Part shown: positions 1-7,489 of the stretch, one piece after another
Numbering within the stretch: position 1 is the first letter of the stretch
Layout of the letters: the number at the start of each line of letters is the position of its first letter
Source: CAZDIO01 sp964505555
Lineage (GTDB): Bacteria > Bdellovibrionota_C > UBA2361 > SZUA-149 > CAZDIO01
Assembly: GCA_964505555.1 (NCBI GenBank)
Contig: CAZDIO010000084.1
Coordinates: forward strand, 1 to 43,776
Direction of reading: 5' to 3'
DNA length: 43,776 nucleotides
Notes under the pieces: generated by a model
Told to the model about the DNA's origin: nothing
Seen by the model: only the letters and a program-made list of their open reading frames with translations
Databases searched by the model: none
Position numbers and translations under genes: made by a program

Positions 1-13
1 TTATGTATGGTAT

Positions 14-43
14 GAGATTGCTTCGCTTCGCTCGCAACGACAG
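14..43 (-). repeat. Dispersed CTGTCGTTGCGAGCGAAG repeat, copy 1
   Basis: On the minus strand this reads CTGTCGTTGCGAGCGAAGCG followed by AAGCAATCTC. The same core recurs at 7445, 21939, 27174, 35399 and 43697. It resembles the GTCATTGCGAGCGAAGCGAAGCAATC-like short repeats scattered through many environmental bacterial genomes. This copy lies at the window edge, so its outer ends cannot be judged. Confidence 0.7.
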
Positions 44-66
44 AAAGGCGCATTTGGTGCGACTTG

Positions 67-95
67 CGGAGTGTGAGCAGGGTGCTCACACTCCG
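67..95 (-). terminator. Perfect 13-bp hairpin downstream of the 119-871 gene
   Basis: CGGAGTGTGAGCA (67-79) is the exact reverse complement of TGCTCACACTCCG (83-95), with a 3-nt loop. It starts 24 nt beyond the stop codon of the minus-strand gene at 119-871, so it probably ends or protects that transcript. No clear U-tract follows on the minus strand, so classical intrinsic termination is not certain. Confidence 0.5.
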
Positions 96-118
96 AGTAA
101 CAATCTACTGCTACTTTA

Positions 119-871
119 TTAGCTACGGAAAGCTTTTTTGAGCTTGAGAATTTGTTTTCTCAACGCTTGTTCTTTCTTTGTAGCCGCTTTCTTTGTAGCT
201 GCAAGTGCTTTCTTTGCTTTAGCAACTTCTTTTAAGGCAGCTGCTGCTTTTGCTTTGCTTGAGGACACTGCTGCAGAAACCTTCGCGTTTTCTGCCTTCA
301 GGGTTGCAACTTCCTGTTGGAGTGCCAAAGCTGCCTGGTCTTCTATCGTGTTTTCATCTCCTTCTGGAGCTGAAATTGGTCCTGTACAATACGTGTTCAT
401 ACCAAGAACCACCTCTTGTATATCACCAACGTTACAACCTTCGCCGTTTTCAACGCAGGAAACAGCAAGCCATTTATCTGTATCACTGATGAAGTTATCA
501 TTATCAAAATCTGCAGAACATGTTGGGTTTCGATATGCAACTCCTGCTCCACAGTCGGTGCCTTGATTCTGTGCAGTAAGAAATATTGTTTTTGTATTCC
601 AACTGTACCCTGCTGGAGGAGCCGAAGCTTCAACAATGCCTGGGATATAGTTATGAGTCATCTGTCGAAGTGCAAAATCAACATCAGCAGCGGTTATTGC
701 GCCATCATGATTGAGATCAAATCGGCAACTCTCTGGATATGAATTGCTTGGTTCTTTACGATCACTTACGGAGACCGGTCCGACCGTATCGGTTTGAACT
801 GCAGCATTTGATGTGTTTGCAGCTGCAAGAAGTAATGCCAAGGCAAAGCCAGTGGCTTTAAACGTATTCAT
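119..871 (-). CDS. Secreted EF-hand/dockerin-like protein with Lys/Ala-rich coiled-coil tail
   Basis: This is a 250-aa protein with a clear signal peptide (residues 1-23, ending SNA-A). Two calcium-loop-like motifs are visible: DLNHDGAITAAD (52-63), which fits the DxNxDGxI pattern of dockerin type I and EF-hand loops, and DFDNDNFISDTD (121-132). Six cysteines lie between residues 49 and 162 and could form disulfides in the periplasm or outside. Residues about 175-250 are almost entirely Ala, Lys, Glu, Val and Leu and should form a strongly basic coiled coil, ending in repeated AATKKAATKK-type runs. The start is supported by AAGGGGGA about six nt upstream of the ATG. I do not recognise the family. 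A calcium-stabilised secreted or surface protein is the safest reading, and the basic tail could bind polyanions such as LPS or DNA (inference). The gene stands alone, with a strong hairpin after it. Confidence 0.8.
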   Translation of the reverse strand: MNTFKATGFALALLLAAANTSNAAVQTDTVGPVSVSDRKEPSNSYPESCRFDLNHDGAITAADVDFALRQMTHNYIPGIVEASAPPAGYSWNTKTIFLTAQNQGTDCGAGVAYRNPTCSADFDNDNFISDTDKWLAVSCVENGEGCNVGDIQEVVLGMNTYCTGPISAPEGDENTIEDQAALALQQEVATLKAENAKVSAAVSSSKAKAAAALKEVAKAKKALAATKKAATKKEQALRKQILKLKKAFRS

Positions 872-1181
872 ATATTCCCCCTTCTATTTACTTTTACTTA
901 CACTTAGTGAACCCTCAACAACCACGTCATCAACCCTACGAGGTAAAAGAGTGCACGTTACATGCCAAAAAATAAGAATAGAGGAACCTCAGAGGGGAAC
1001 GAAAACTGATTTCGATAGATTCAATAAGAGGATGCGTTGTGGAAACAGGTACAAAACGAAGAACAATCCCGGGTAGGAGAGACTCTGACCTGTTTTTAAA
1101 GAGATCTCAGGTGAGGGGAGTTTCTGTGCTTACTTGCATGTCACGGATTGTAAGAAAGTGGAGAAACTCTAATTACAGCAT
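872..1181. other. Intergenic region with a nested stem-loop
   Basis: No credible gene is seen here. It holds the 5' leader of the minus-strand gene at 871 and the 3' end of the minus-strand RidA gene. A nested stem lies at 1118-1169: GAGTTTCT (1118-1125) pairs with AGAAACTC (1162-1169), and CTTAC (1129-1133) pairs with GTAAG (1150-1154). It begins about 13 nt past the RidA stop and may stabilise or end that transcript, but there is no U-tract. Confidence 0.4.
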
Positions 1182-1574
1182 CTATTTTGTCACTGCCGTG
1201 AGATTCATAGTGAGGAGCACTCCGGGTTTTGGGAGCTCTTTTACCGCAACAACAGTTCGTGCAGGACGGTGGTCTCCCATCTGCTCGATGTATGCTTGAT
1301 TCATCTTCTCAAAGTCTGCCATATCACCGAGAAAAACATTTACATGGATAACATGGTTGAGATCTGATCCTACTGACTCTAACATTATTTTAAATGAATT
1401 AAGGATCTGACGAGTCTGGGACACAATATCTGGACCGGCAAGTTGGCCAGTTTTGGGATCTACGCCAGCGGTTCCACCGATCGTAATGAACTCCGCGACC
1501 TTGGCGATGTGGTTGTAAGGACCGATCGGTTTTGGAGTGTGCGGAGGAGTAAAGGTTTCAACACGAGATGACAT
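1182..1574 (-). CDS. RidA (YjgF/YER057c/UK114) family protein
   Basis: The protein has 130 aa, the usual size of the family. Known members are trimers, and RidA itself hydrolyses reactive enamine/imine intermediates made by PLP enzymes. Visible family features are PKPIGPYNH (16-24, containing the conserved Tyr), GxxGVDPKTGQL, a QTRQIL helix and the active-site PARTVV with the Arg that binds the substrate carboxylate. The C-terminal strand, VEIEAIA-like in canonical RidA, reads LTMNLTAV here, so the position of the conserved Glu (E120 of E. coli RidA) appears to be Thr. That suggests one of the non-RidA Rid subfamilies, whose activity may differ. The start has AAGGAAAA about eight nt upstream. 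The neighbours give no pathway clue. Confidence 0.9.
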   Translation of the reverse strand: MSSRVETFTPPHTPKPIGPYNHIAKVAEFITIGGTAGVDPKTGQLAGPDIVSQTRQILNSFKIMLESVGSDLNHVIHVNVFLGDMADFEKMNQAYIEQMGDHRPARTVVAVKELPKPGVLLTMNLTAVTK

Positions 1575-1795
1575 GGCTTTTTTCCTTGTAAATAATTACA
1601 GAGAGTTATGGACTAATGATTACATAAATGTTTGGTGGCGTCATTTCCTACAAGGGGAGAAAAATACCAGAAGCTTTAAACATAGACGGAGGAGACGTAG
1701 TTCCATTGGGAGATTGTTTTTGGGCAATATGGTAAGGTCCTGTGCAGTTTGGTTCGGGTATAAGGTTAAAGTTCCCTCTTGAAAGGAGGCCTGGA

Positions 1796-2185
1796 GTGAA
1801 AGCGATTAACTCGTTTCTTATCGCGGCCCAAAGCCGTTGGGCATTAGTTTGGTTTGGAGTCTGCTCAGCATTGGCGGGAATATGGGAGGGCCTGTTTATT
1901 TGGCCAAAAGTCGTTGAGGGAATTCGGAGGAGCCCGGAATTGGGTGGAGTGACAAATAGCAGTTCGCTCCTCCCTGTCGGAACTGAATGGTGCTCTGCGC
2001 TCCTGAGCTGCTACTACATGGCCTTAATCGTGGGCGTCGTTGGCTACCTTTTGCAGCGGAGCGCGCATCAACAGCTGTTTTTGTTCGAAAGCGATGTGGA
2101 TTGGGGTGTGGCAGCAACAATGATGATTGGAGTAGGGCTGCCAATCATATTCACCGCGATGGTGCTTACGGTCTCCCTGGCGTGA
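1796..2185 (+). CDS. Small integral membrane protein, unknown function
   Basis: The start is the GTG at 1796, chosen because AAAGGAGG (1782-1789) sits six nt upstream. An open frame extends further 5', but without a ribosome site. The product is about 129 aa with three or four hydrophobic segments: roughly residues 12-32 (WALVWFGVCSALAGIWEGLF), 65-85 (CSALLSCYYMALIVGVVGYL) and 105-128 (ATMMIGVGLPIIFTAMVLTV). Its C-terminus is hydrophobic to the end. I do not recognise a family and see no catalytic motif. It is a monocistronic unit ending in a strong terminator, divergent from the RidA gene. Confidence 0.7.
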   Translation: MKAINSFLIAAQSRWALVWFGVCSALAGIWEGLFIWPKVVEGIRRSPELGGVTNSSSLLPVGTEWCSALLSCYYMALIVGVVGYLLQRSAHQQLFLFESDVDWGVAATMMIGVGLPIIFTAMVLTVSLA

Positions 2186-2217
2186 TTGGGAAAAGAAAGG
2201 TTGTTTATACCAAGCGG

Positions 2218-2248
2218 GGGCCGACCTTTTGGGTCGGCCCACTTTTTT
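2218..2248 (+). terminator. Rho-independent terminator of the 1796-2185 gene
   Basis: GGGCCGACC (2218-2226) pairs with GGTCGGCCC (2232-2240) over a 5-nt loop and is followed by AC and six T residues. This is a textbook intrinsic terminator 32 nt past the stop codon. Confidence 0.92.
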
Positions 2249-2290
2249 AAATTAATCCCCCTTAGAGAAGCAGACTTAGTTTTGTAAGAT

Positions 2291-4099
2291 CTACAACAAC
2301 TGATGCTCAACAAGTGTTTGATATAATCCAGGTGCTGTTACCAGTTCTTGGTGGGTCCCGACCTGACAGATCTCACCGTTTCTTAGCACTAACACAATAT
2401 CTGCATGTTGAACGGTGCTCAGTCGGTGGGCGATAATTAGGGAGGTTCTTCCTTTCATTAAGCTAATGAGAGCTTGCTGAACTAGGTGCTCATTTTCGCT
2501 ATCGAGTGCGCTTGTTGCCTCATCAAGGATTAAAAACTTTGGATCCTTAAGGAGGGCTCGGGCGATAGCTACACGTTGACGCTCGCCACCTGAGAGTTGC
2601 ACGCCGCGGTCTCCTACGACGGTGTCATAAGCCTGGGGTAGCGAGATGATAAAATCATGAATATTTGCTGCTTTGGCAGCGGCTTCAATTTCACCTTGTG
2701 TCGCTGATAGCTTGCCGTACCGGATATTTTCGCCAATAGAATAGGAAAACACCTGTGGGTTCTGTGCAACCATTGAGATGTGTGCTCGAAGCTCTTCAGG
2801 ATCCAGTTCCGGTAGTGGAATACCGCCGTAACTAACGCCTCCAAGGAGAGGATCGTAAAATCGGGGAATTAGTAACGCGATAGTGCTTTTTCCCGCACCA
2901 GATGGTCCAACAAGCGCTACCGTTTTTCCTGCTGGGATCTGGAATGAAACCTCCTTTAGAACAAGCACCTCTGGACGAGTTGGATAGGCAAAGCTTACTT
3001 TTTCAAAACTCACACCTGCTGGGATATTGGCTGATAAGGCGCGGGGATGTCGGGGCGATACGATTTTAGGGGTTGTATCGAGAATCTCAAAAATGCGTTC
3101 ACTTCCACCTACCGCCTGGAGAAACTCATCCCACACCCCTGCAAGAAAGCCGAAAGAAACGGCAACAATCACACCATAAAGGAGAAACGCCGTGAGATCC
3201 CCAACGGTGAGGGTCCCTTTTAGGATCAATGTCCCCCCATACCAAATAACTAAGGCGATACTTGAATGGAGAAAAAAAACCATTGAAGAGCTAAACAGCG
3301 AGGCAATTTTTGCGCGCTTAAATCCAGTCTCAAGTGACCCTTGAATTGCTTTTTCATATCGTGCGCCTTCATACCGAGCGCCGGTAAACATACTTACGGT
3401 GTGTGGAGCTGAAAGGGTCTCTTCTGCCACAATGGATGCGACTCCGAGTTCTTCTTGCATCAGGCGGGAATACCGTTGAAGCTTCTTTCCCCAAAAAATG
3501 CTTGCACAAACAAGGAGGGGAATAAGAAGAAGGATAATCAGAGTGAGTTTTGCAGAGATAATCAGCATTAATACGACGCCACCAAGAACTTGGATCGCGT
3601 ATCGAAGAGCTACAGATATATTGATAGTTACGGCACGTTGTACGAGCTGGGTGTCTGAAGCGAGCCGACTTAAAAGATCCCCAACTCTGGCGTTATCAAA
3701 AAACGAGAGGTCTTGCCTCATCATTCCTTCAAAGAGATCTCTTCGAAGCTTAGCGACGATTTTGTAACCAACGGCAGTAAAGCAATAATGCCGGACATAA
3801 AAGAAGAATGCCTGAATACAAAAAAGCACAATTAAGACACCAGTAATGAGTGTCAGATCTTTTGCAAGATGGAGCCCATACTCTTCATTGAGCACTTTTC
3901 GGATCAGATACGGAAAGAGAAGATTGATCCCACTTCCAAGCGTCAGTGCAACAAGACCGATAAGCAGCGTCTTTCGATACTCCAAGCTCAGTGAAAGAAG
4001 TCGTGGAGCTGCGCTTTTTGCCGAACGAAGACCTTGCTTCAACTTCGGACGTGGAGCTTGTTTTGCGCTATTGTCGGTTTCAGAGCTTTCCTGCTTCAT
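2291..4099 (-). CDS. ABC exporter half-transporter (TMD-NBD fusion, MsbA/ABCB type)
   Basis: This 602-aa protein should homodimerise in the inner membrane and export a substrate, commonly a lipid, lipopeptide or drug, using ATP. A basic cytosolic leader (1-40) precedes a six-helix type IV exporter domain (about 42-330) containing the YEGARYEK-type coupling region. The nucleotide-binding domain (about 360-600) has an aromatic A-loop (FAYPTRPE), Walker A GPSGAGKST (398-406), Q-loop VAQNPQVFSYSIGENI, signature LSGGERQRVAIARAL (502-516), Walker B FLILDEATSALD and switch His in IAHRLST. All catalytic residues are present. No partner half-transporter or substrate gene is adjacent, so the substrate cannot be inferred. 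MsbA (lipid A) is possible but not demonstrated. The next minus-strand gene upstream (4208-5038) is 108 nt away. Confidence 0.93.
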   Translation of the reverse strand: MKQESSETDNSAKQAPRPKLKQGLRSAKSAAPRLLSLSLEYRKTLLIGLVALTLGSGINLLFPYLIRKVLNEEYGLHLAKDLTLITGVLIVLFCIQAFFFYVRHYCFTAVGYKIVAKLRRDLFEGMMRQDLSFFDNARVGDLLSRLASDTQLVQRAVTINISVALRYAIQVLGGVVLMLIISAKLTLIILLLIPLLVCASIFWGKKLQRYSRLMQEELGVASIVAEETLSAPHTVSMFTGARYEGARYEKAIQGSLETGFKRAKIASLFSSSMVFFLHSSIALVIWYGGTLILKGTLTVGDLTAFLLYGVIVAVSFGFLAGVWDEFLQAVGGSERIFEILDTTPKIVSPRHPRALSANIPAGVSFEKVSFAYPTRPEVLVLKEVSFQIPAGKTVALVGPSGAGKSTIALLIPRFYDPLLGGVSYGGIPLPELDPEELRAHISMVAQNPQVFSYSIGENIRYGKLSATQGEIEAAAKAANIHDFIISLPQAYDTVVGDRGVQLSGGERQRVAIARALLKDPKFLILDEATSALDSENEHLVQQALISLMKGRTSLIIAHRLSTVQHADIVLVLRNGEICQVGTHQELVTAPGLYQTLVEHQLL

Positions 4100-4207
4100 C
4101 GAGAGCCTATGGGAGCAATAATAATAGGGAAAAACGATAGGAATTACTTAAAACACTGTTACTGAAGAAGCAAGCGCTCTATGTAAAGCAGAGGTGTAGC
4201 GAACGTT

Positions 4208-5038
4208 TTAGTTCTCAGAAATGAGTGGCTTAAAAGCAATCTTGGAAAGAAGCGAGCGAACTTTTTGATACAACCCCTTAACAAAGGAGGAAAGGGAGGA
4301 TCTCTTTGTGGATCGATTCTTCTTTTCTTTTGACTCCTTTTCTTTTGATTCATAGGGAAGCGCTGTAGGAGGGGGGGCTTTCTCGTAATTCATGCGTGCT
4401 GCTCTTTGAGAGAAGCGATCAAGAGAGAAAAGAGAAGAGGTTTCTAGGCGCAGGAGTGCTTGGGGAGAAAGCTCCGTTGGTGTTGTCTTTGGAGAGGACC
4501 CTTCAAGGAGGTCGTTGAGTGTTTTCGTTAGAGCCGTTTTTCCAATGAAGTCATCAACTCTCTTTCCGAGCGAAGTGATGGAATTTTCAAGAATTTCAAC
4601 GATTTCATTTATTCGATTGAGCGCTGGATTGTTCTCAATAGATTGAGCAAAACCTCGAAGCTCCTCTGCGCTTAATTGAGAGAGCAGTTCATTGAGAGAG
4701 GTTGCGGTTGCGCTACCCTTTGCAAGAGTCAGAGGTTCAAAGAGGAAACGATCTATCTCTTGAATGATATTTTCTAATAACGGCAATTTTTCAAATGCTA
4801 CTCCTCGTAGAAACCCAAGGGAGTTTCCGAGTCGAGAAAGAAGACCAACCGTTTGCGGTGATAAAAGGTTCTCCTTAGAAATCAAAGCAGCAAGCGCATT
4901 AAGCTCTGAGGCTGGGTCACGAAAGAGGCCTTGCTGAGCCGGTAGAGAGTTGAGATCGGGCGCACCCTGAAGAGGTGATTGCTCAATTCGAGAGGAGCTA
5001 AAGAAGTTTGGGCTTGTGGTCCCTCGTAGTGGTTCCAT
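4208..5038 (-). CDS. Hypothetical helical protein, unrecognised
   Basis: The product has 276 aa and no recognisable domain, signal peptide or membrane segment. Most of residues 40-165 should be amphipathic helix, rich in Leu, Ser, Glu and Asn (for example LNALAALISKENLLSP and LNELLSQLSAEELRGF). Residues 215-250 are a Lys/Glu/Ser-rich low-complexity segment (YESKEKESKEKKNRSTKRSS) that leads into a basic C-terminal helix (FVKGLYQKVRSLLSKIAFKP), which could touch membrane or nucleic acid. The start is supported by AGGAAA six nt upstream. It may be co-transcribed with the ABC exporter that follows on the same strand. The function is unknown and it may be lineage-specific. Confidence 0.65.
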   Translation of the reverse strand: MEPLRGTTSPNFFSSSRIEQSPLQGAPDLNSLPAQQGLFRDPASELNALAALISKENLLSPQTVGLLSRLGNSLGFLRGVAFEKLPLLENIIQEIDRFLFEPLTLAKGSATATSLNELLSQLSAEELRGFAQSIENNPALNRINEIVEILENSITSLGKRVDDFIGKTALTKTLNDLLEGSSPKTTPTELSPQALLRLETSSLFSLDRFSQRAARMNYEKAPPPTALPYESKEKESKEKKNRSTKRSSLSSFVKGLYQKVRSLLSKIAFKPLISEN

Positions 5039-5180
5039 AACATTTCCTATGACAAAAATGGGTTATAAGCATTTTAGGGCTTTCATTCTTGTAGTCGTTT
5101 CTTTTTGGAAAAAGTTGCTAAAAGGGCGACGGATTATTTAAGGGTGGGTAAATAACAGAATTAGTGATGTCTTTTTGATT

Positions 5181-5277
5181 GAACACAGAGTTTCACAGGG
5201 TTACACAGAGTTTAAATGGAAAGGTATAGGATTTTGCCGACTCCCAACTCTGTGTAACCCTGTGAAACTCTGTGTTC
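5181..5277. repeat. Perfect 32-bp inverted repeat of CACAGAG words
   Basis: The arm at 5181-5212 is an exact reverse complement of the arm at 5246-5277, with a 33-nt spacer. Each arm is itself a near-tandem array of the words ACACAGAGTT, TCACAGGG and TTACACAGAG. Related words (CACAAAGAACGCAGAGAAG) follow at 5296-5315, and again at 15827-15893. This belongs to a type of CACAGAG/CTCTGTG repeat seen widely in environmental genomes. It lies 3' of the 5337-6197 gene and 5' of the 4208-5038 gene. A transcript of it would fold into a very stable stem. Confidence 0.9.
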
Positions 5278-5336
5278 ATCTAAAAAGCATTCACAGCACA
5301 AAGAACGCAGAGAAGAAACAGATACCAGAGAGTAGG

Positions 5337-6197
5337 CTAGTTCTTCTCATAGACATAAAACCCTCGACCGGTTTTACGTCCTAACCAACCCGCCTCGACA
5401 TATTTAACCATCAGCGGACAGGGTCGGTATTTGTCGTCGCCGAGTTCCTTGTGGAAGATCTTCGCAATCGAGACACACGTATCAAGACCGATAAAATCAG
5501 CAAGTGTCAGTGGGCCCATCGGCACATTTGTGCCGAGCATCATCGCTTGATCGATATCTTCTGGGGTGGCAATCCCCTCCATGAGCACGAAGGCAGCTTC
5601 GTTAATCATTGGCAGGAGGATGCGGTTGACGATAAATCCTGGATAGTCACGTTTTGCGGTTACCGGAGTTTTATCAAGCTTTTTTGTAAGCGAGTAGATA
5701 GCTTCGTAGGTTTGATCACTTGTCTGAAGCCCCCGAATGATCTCCACAAGCTTCATTACGGGAACGGGGTTCATAAAATGCATACCGATTACTTTTTCTG
5801 CTCGCGTTGTTCCTTGAGCGAGTTTTGTAATGGAAATTGAAGAGGTATTACTTGCAAAGATCGTTTGTTTATTACAGAGCGAATCGAGCTTTTTTAAGAG
5901 CGTAAGCTTAACATTCTCATCTTCAACAATGGCTTCGATGATCAGATCAACAGAAGATGCTTTCTCCAGGGAATCGACAGCTTTAAGTGAGGAGAAGATC
6001 TTTGTCCGCTCTTGTTCTGTAAGCGAACCTTTTTCGATCAGTCGCGATAGTCGCTTCCCAATTTGTTCAAGGCAGGAGGTCGCTGCTCCCGGTCGCTCAT
6101 CAAAGAGCCGTGCTTCAAGGCCAGCCGTTGCCATGACTTGAGCAATACCGCCTCCCATCTGACCTGCGCCAATTACTGCCACTGTTTTTATATCCAT
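5337..6197 (-). CDS. hbd: 3-hydroxybutyryl-CoA / 3-hydroxyacyl-CoA dehydrogenase
   Basis: This 286-aa protein matches the length of stand-alone short-chain Hbd/PaaH enzymes, which interconvert (S)-3-hydroxyacyl-CoA and acetoacyl-CoA with NAD(P). The Rossmann domain opens with AVIGAGQMGGGIAQ (7-20), followed by the acidic residue that binds the ribose (DERPG). The catalytic dyad and surrounding signature are in GMHFMNPVPVMKLVEII (about 138-154), with SNTSSISI just before. The C-terminal helical dimer domain contains DYPGFIVNRILLPMINEA and ends with the family motif GWLGRKTGRGFYVY. The start has AAGGA eight nt upstream. No thiolase, crotonase or acyl-CoA dehydrogenase is adjacent, so butanoate metabolism, PHB precursor supply or beta-oxidation cannot be told apart. 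It is divergent from mreB. Confidence 0.95.
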   Translation of the reverse strand: MDIKTVAVIGAGQMGGGIAQVMATAGLEARLFDERPGAATSCLEQIGKRLSRLIEKGSLTEQERTKIFSSLKAVDSLEKASSVDLIIEAIVEDENVKLTLLKKLDSLCNKQTIFASNTSSISITKLAQGTTRAEKVIGMHFMNPVPVMKLVEIIRGLQTSDQTYEAIYSLTKKLDKTPVTAKRDYPGFIVNRILLPMINEAAFVLMEGIATPEDIDQAMMLGTNVPMGPLTLADFIGLDTCVSIAKIFHKELGDDKYRPCPLMVKYVEAGWLGRKTGRGFYVYEKN

Positions 6198-6352
6198 AGA
6201 AGGTCCTTCTTCTTTATGCTGAGCATCAAAAAGTGCGTTGAAGCACTAAGAATTTAAGGAAAGTATTATTAGCCTAACGTGGTTCTCTTGGCTATATAAC
6301 GTGAACGGTTACAACGAAGACATATCAAAGCTTAATTCCGATAAAGCAGCTC

Positions 6353-7369
6353 ATGTTTAGGATATTTGCTCCAGATTTAGCCATTGACCTCGGTACTGCT
6401 AACACCCTGGTTTATGCAAAGGGACAAGGAATCTGTCTTAACGAACCCTCAATGGTGGCGATAAAAGAGGATGGCAACCAGAAAAAAGTTGTAGCGATTG
6501 GAGCTGAGGCAAAAAAGATGCTCGGGCGCACCCCGGAGGGGATTCGGGTGCTACGACCGATGCGCGCAGGGGTTATTGCCGATTTTGATATCGCCTCAGC
6601 GATGCTTGATCACTTTCTTCGCGCTGCAAATCAACGCCGGTTTTGTCTTGTAAAGCCACGAATTGTTATTGGCATTCCAGCAAGTATTACTGAAGTAGAA
6701 AAGCGAGCGATTCGCGACTCCGGTCAGAGTGTTGGAGCAAGGGAAGTTCGTCTTATTGATGAAGCGATGGCGGCTGCGCTTGGTTGTGGATTGCCGATTA
6801 CAGAACCGGTAGGAAGCTTAATTGTGGATATCGGTGGAGGAACCACCGATATCGCAGTGATTAGTTTAAAAGATGTTATTTTTGCAAACTCCTTACGTGT
6901 TGGGGGAGATGCTTTTGATGAAGCGATCATTCAGTACGTTCGTCGTGAACACCGGGTACTAATAGGGGAAACTACTGCTGAGGTGATTAAGACAACCATC
7001 GGGAGCGTGCACTCCAAAGGCGATTCACAACAGATTACTATTCGGGGACGAAGTCTTACCGATGGCCATCCTGCTGAAGTGACCATCACAGGAAAAGAAG
7101 CACGATACGCGCTTGAGGATGTTATGTCTGGAATTCTTGGGGGTATTCGCAGCGCCCTTGAAGCGGTTCCGCCCGAGGTAGCAGGAGATATCGTTGAATA
7201 CGGAATCTGCCTCACCGGCGGCGGAGCACTTTTGAATCATATCGGACTTCGCTTTCAAGAGGAGTTTAAATTAAATATCCACGTCGCCGAAGATCCCCTC
7301 ACCGCGGTAGTCATGGGAGCTGGAAGGTGCTTAGACAACGCCGAACTTTATCGAGATCTGTTGTTTTAA
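6353..7369 (+). CDS. mreB: Rod-shape-determining actin homologue MreB
   Basis: This is a complete 338-aa MreB. It polymerises into membrane-bound filaments that organise the elongasome and keep the cell rod-shaped. Visible motifs are the N-terminal hydrophobic/basic membrane-contact end (MFRIFAPD), phosphate-1 loop DLGTANT, the nearby MVAI strand, phosphate-2 loop DIGGGTTDIAVIS and adenosine loop TGGGALL near the C-terminus. The usual mreC, mreD, pbpA and rodA genes do not follow. The next gene is convergent, so this is either a solitary mreB or a second paralogue. The 155-nt gap to the divergent dehydrogenase gene must carry its promoter. The ribosome site is weak. Confidence 0.97.
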   Translation: MFRIFAPDLAIDLGTANTLVYAKGQGICLNEPSMVAIKEDGNQKKVVAIGAEAKKMLGRTPEGIRVLRPMRAGVIADFDIASAMLDHFLRAANQRRFCLVKPRIVIGIPASITEVEKRAIRDSGQSVGAREVRLIDEAMAAALGCGLPITEPVGSLIVDIGGGTTDIAVISLKDVIFANSLRVGGDAFDEAIIQYVRREHRVLIGETTAEVIKTTIGSVHSKGDSQQITIRGRSLTDGHPAEVTITGKEARYALEDVMSGILGGIRSALEAVPPEVAGDIVEYGICLTGGGALLNHIGLRFQEEFKLNIHVAEDPLTAVVMGAGRCLDNAELYRDLLF

Positions 7370-7444
7370 AAAATCATTCAAACAACGCAAGCTTCTCTTT
7401 GTTGCTATCTATACAGTCCACGTAGCGTGTATTAGACCACTACT

Positions 7445-7464
7445 CTGTCGTTGCGAGCGAAGCG
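7445..7464 (+). repeat. Dispersed CTGTCGTTGCGAGCGAAG repeat, copy 2
   Basis: CTGTCGTTGCGAGCGAAGCG lies between the convergent mreB and ABC-F genes. A small AT-rich stem, CTATTT/AAATAG, follows at 7468-7482. The copy has lost the AAGCAATCTC half seen in copy 1. Confidence 0.7.
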
Positions 7465-7489
7465 TTCCTATTTTTGAAATAGATTGCCT

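Noticed and set aside
138..566. Long plus-strand open frame opposite the secreted Ca-loop protein
   Set aside because: It is the antisense of the Ala/Lys-rich tail, whose codon bias keeps the opposite frame open. It lacks a ribosome site and protein-like composition.
5181..5277. CRISPR array
   Set aside because: There are only two arms in inverted orientation, no regularly spaced direct repeats and no cas genes.
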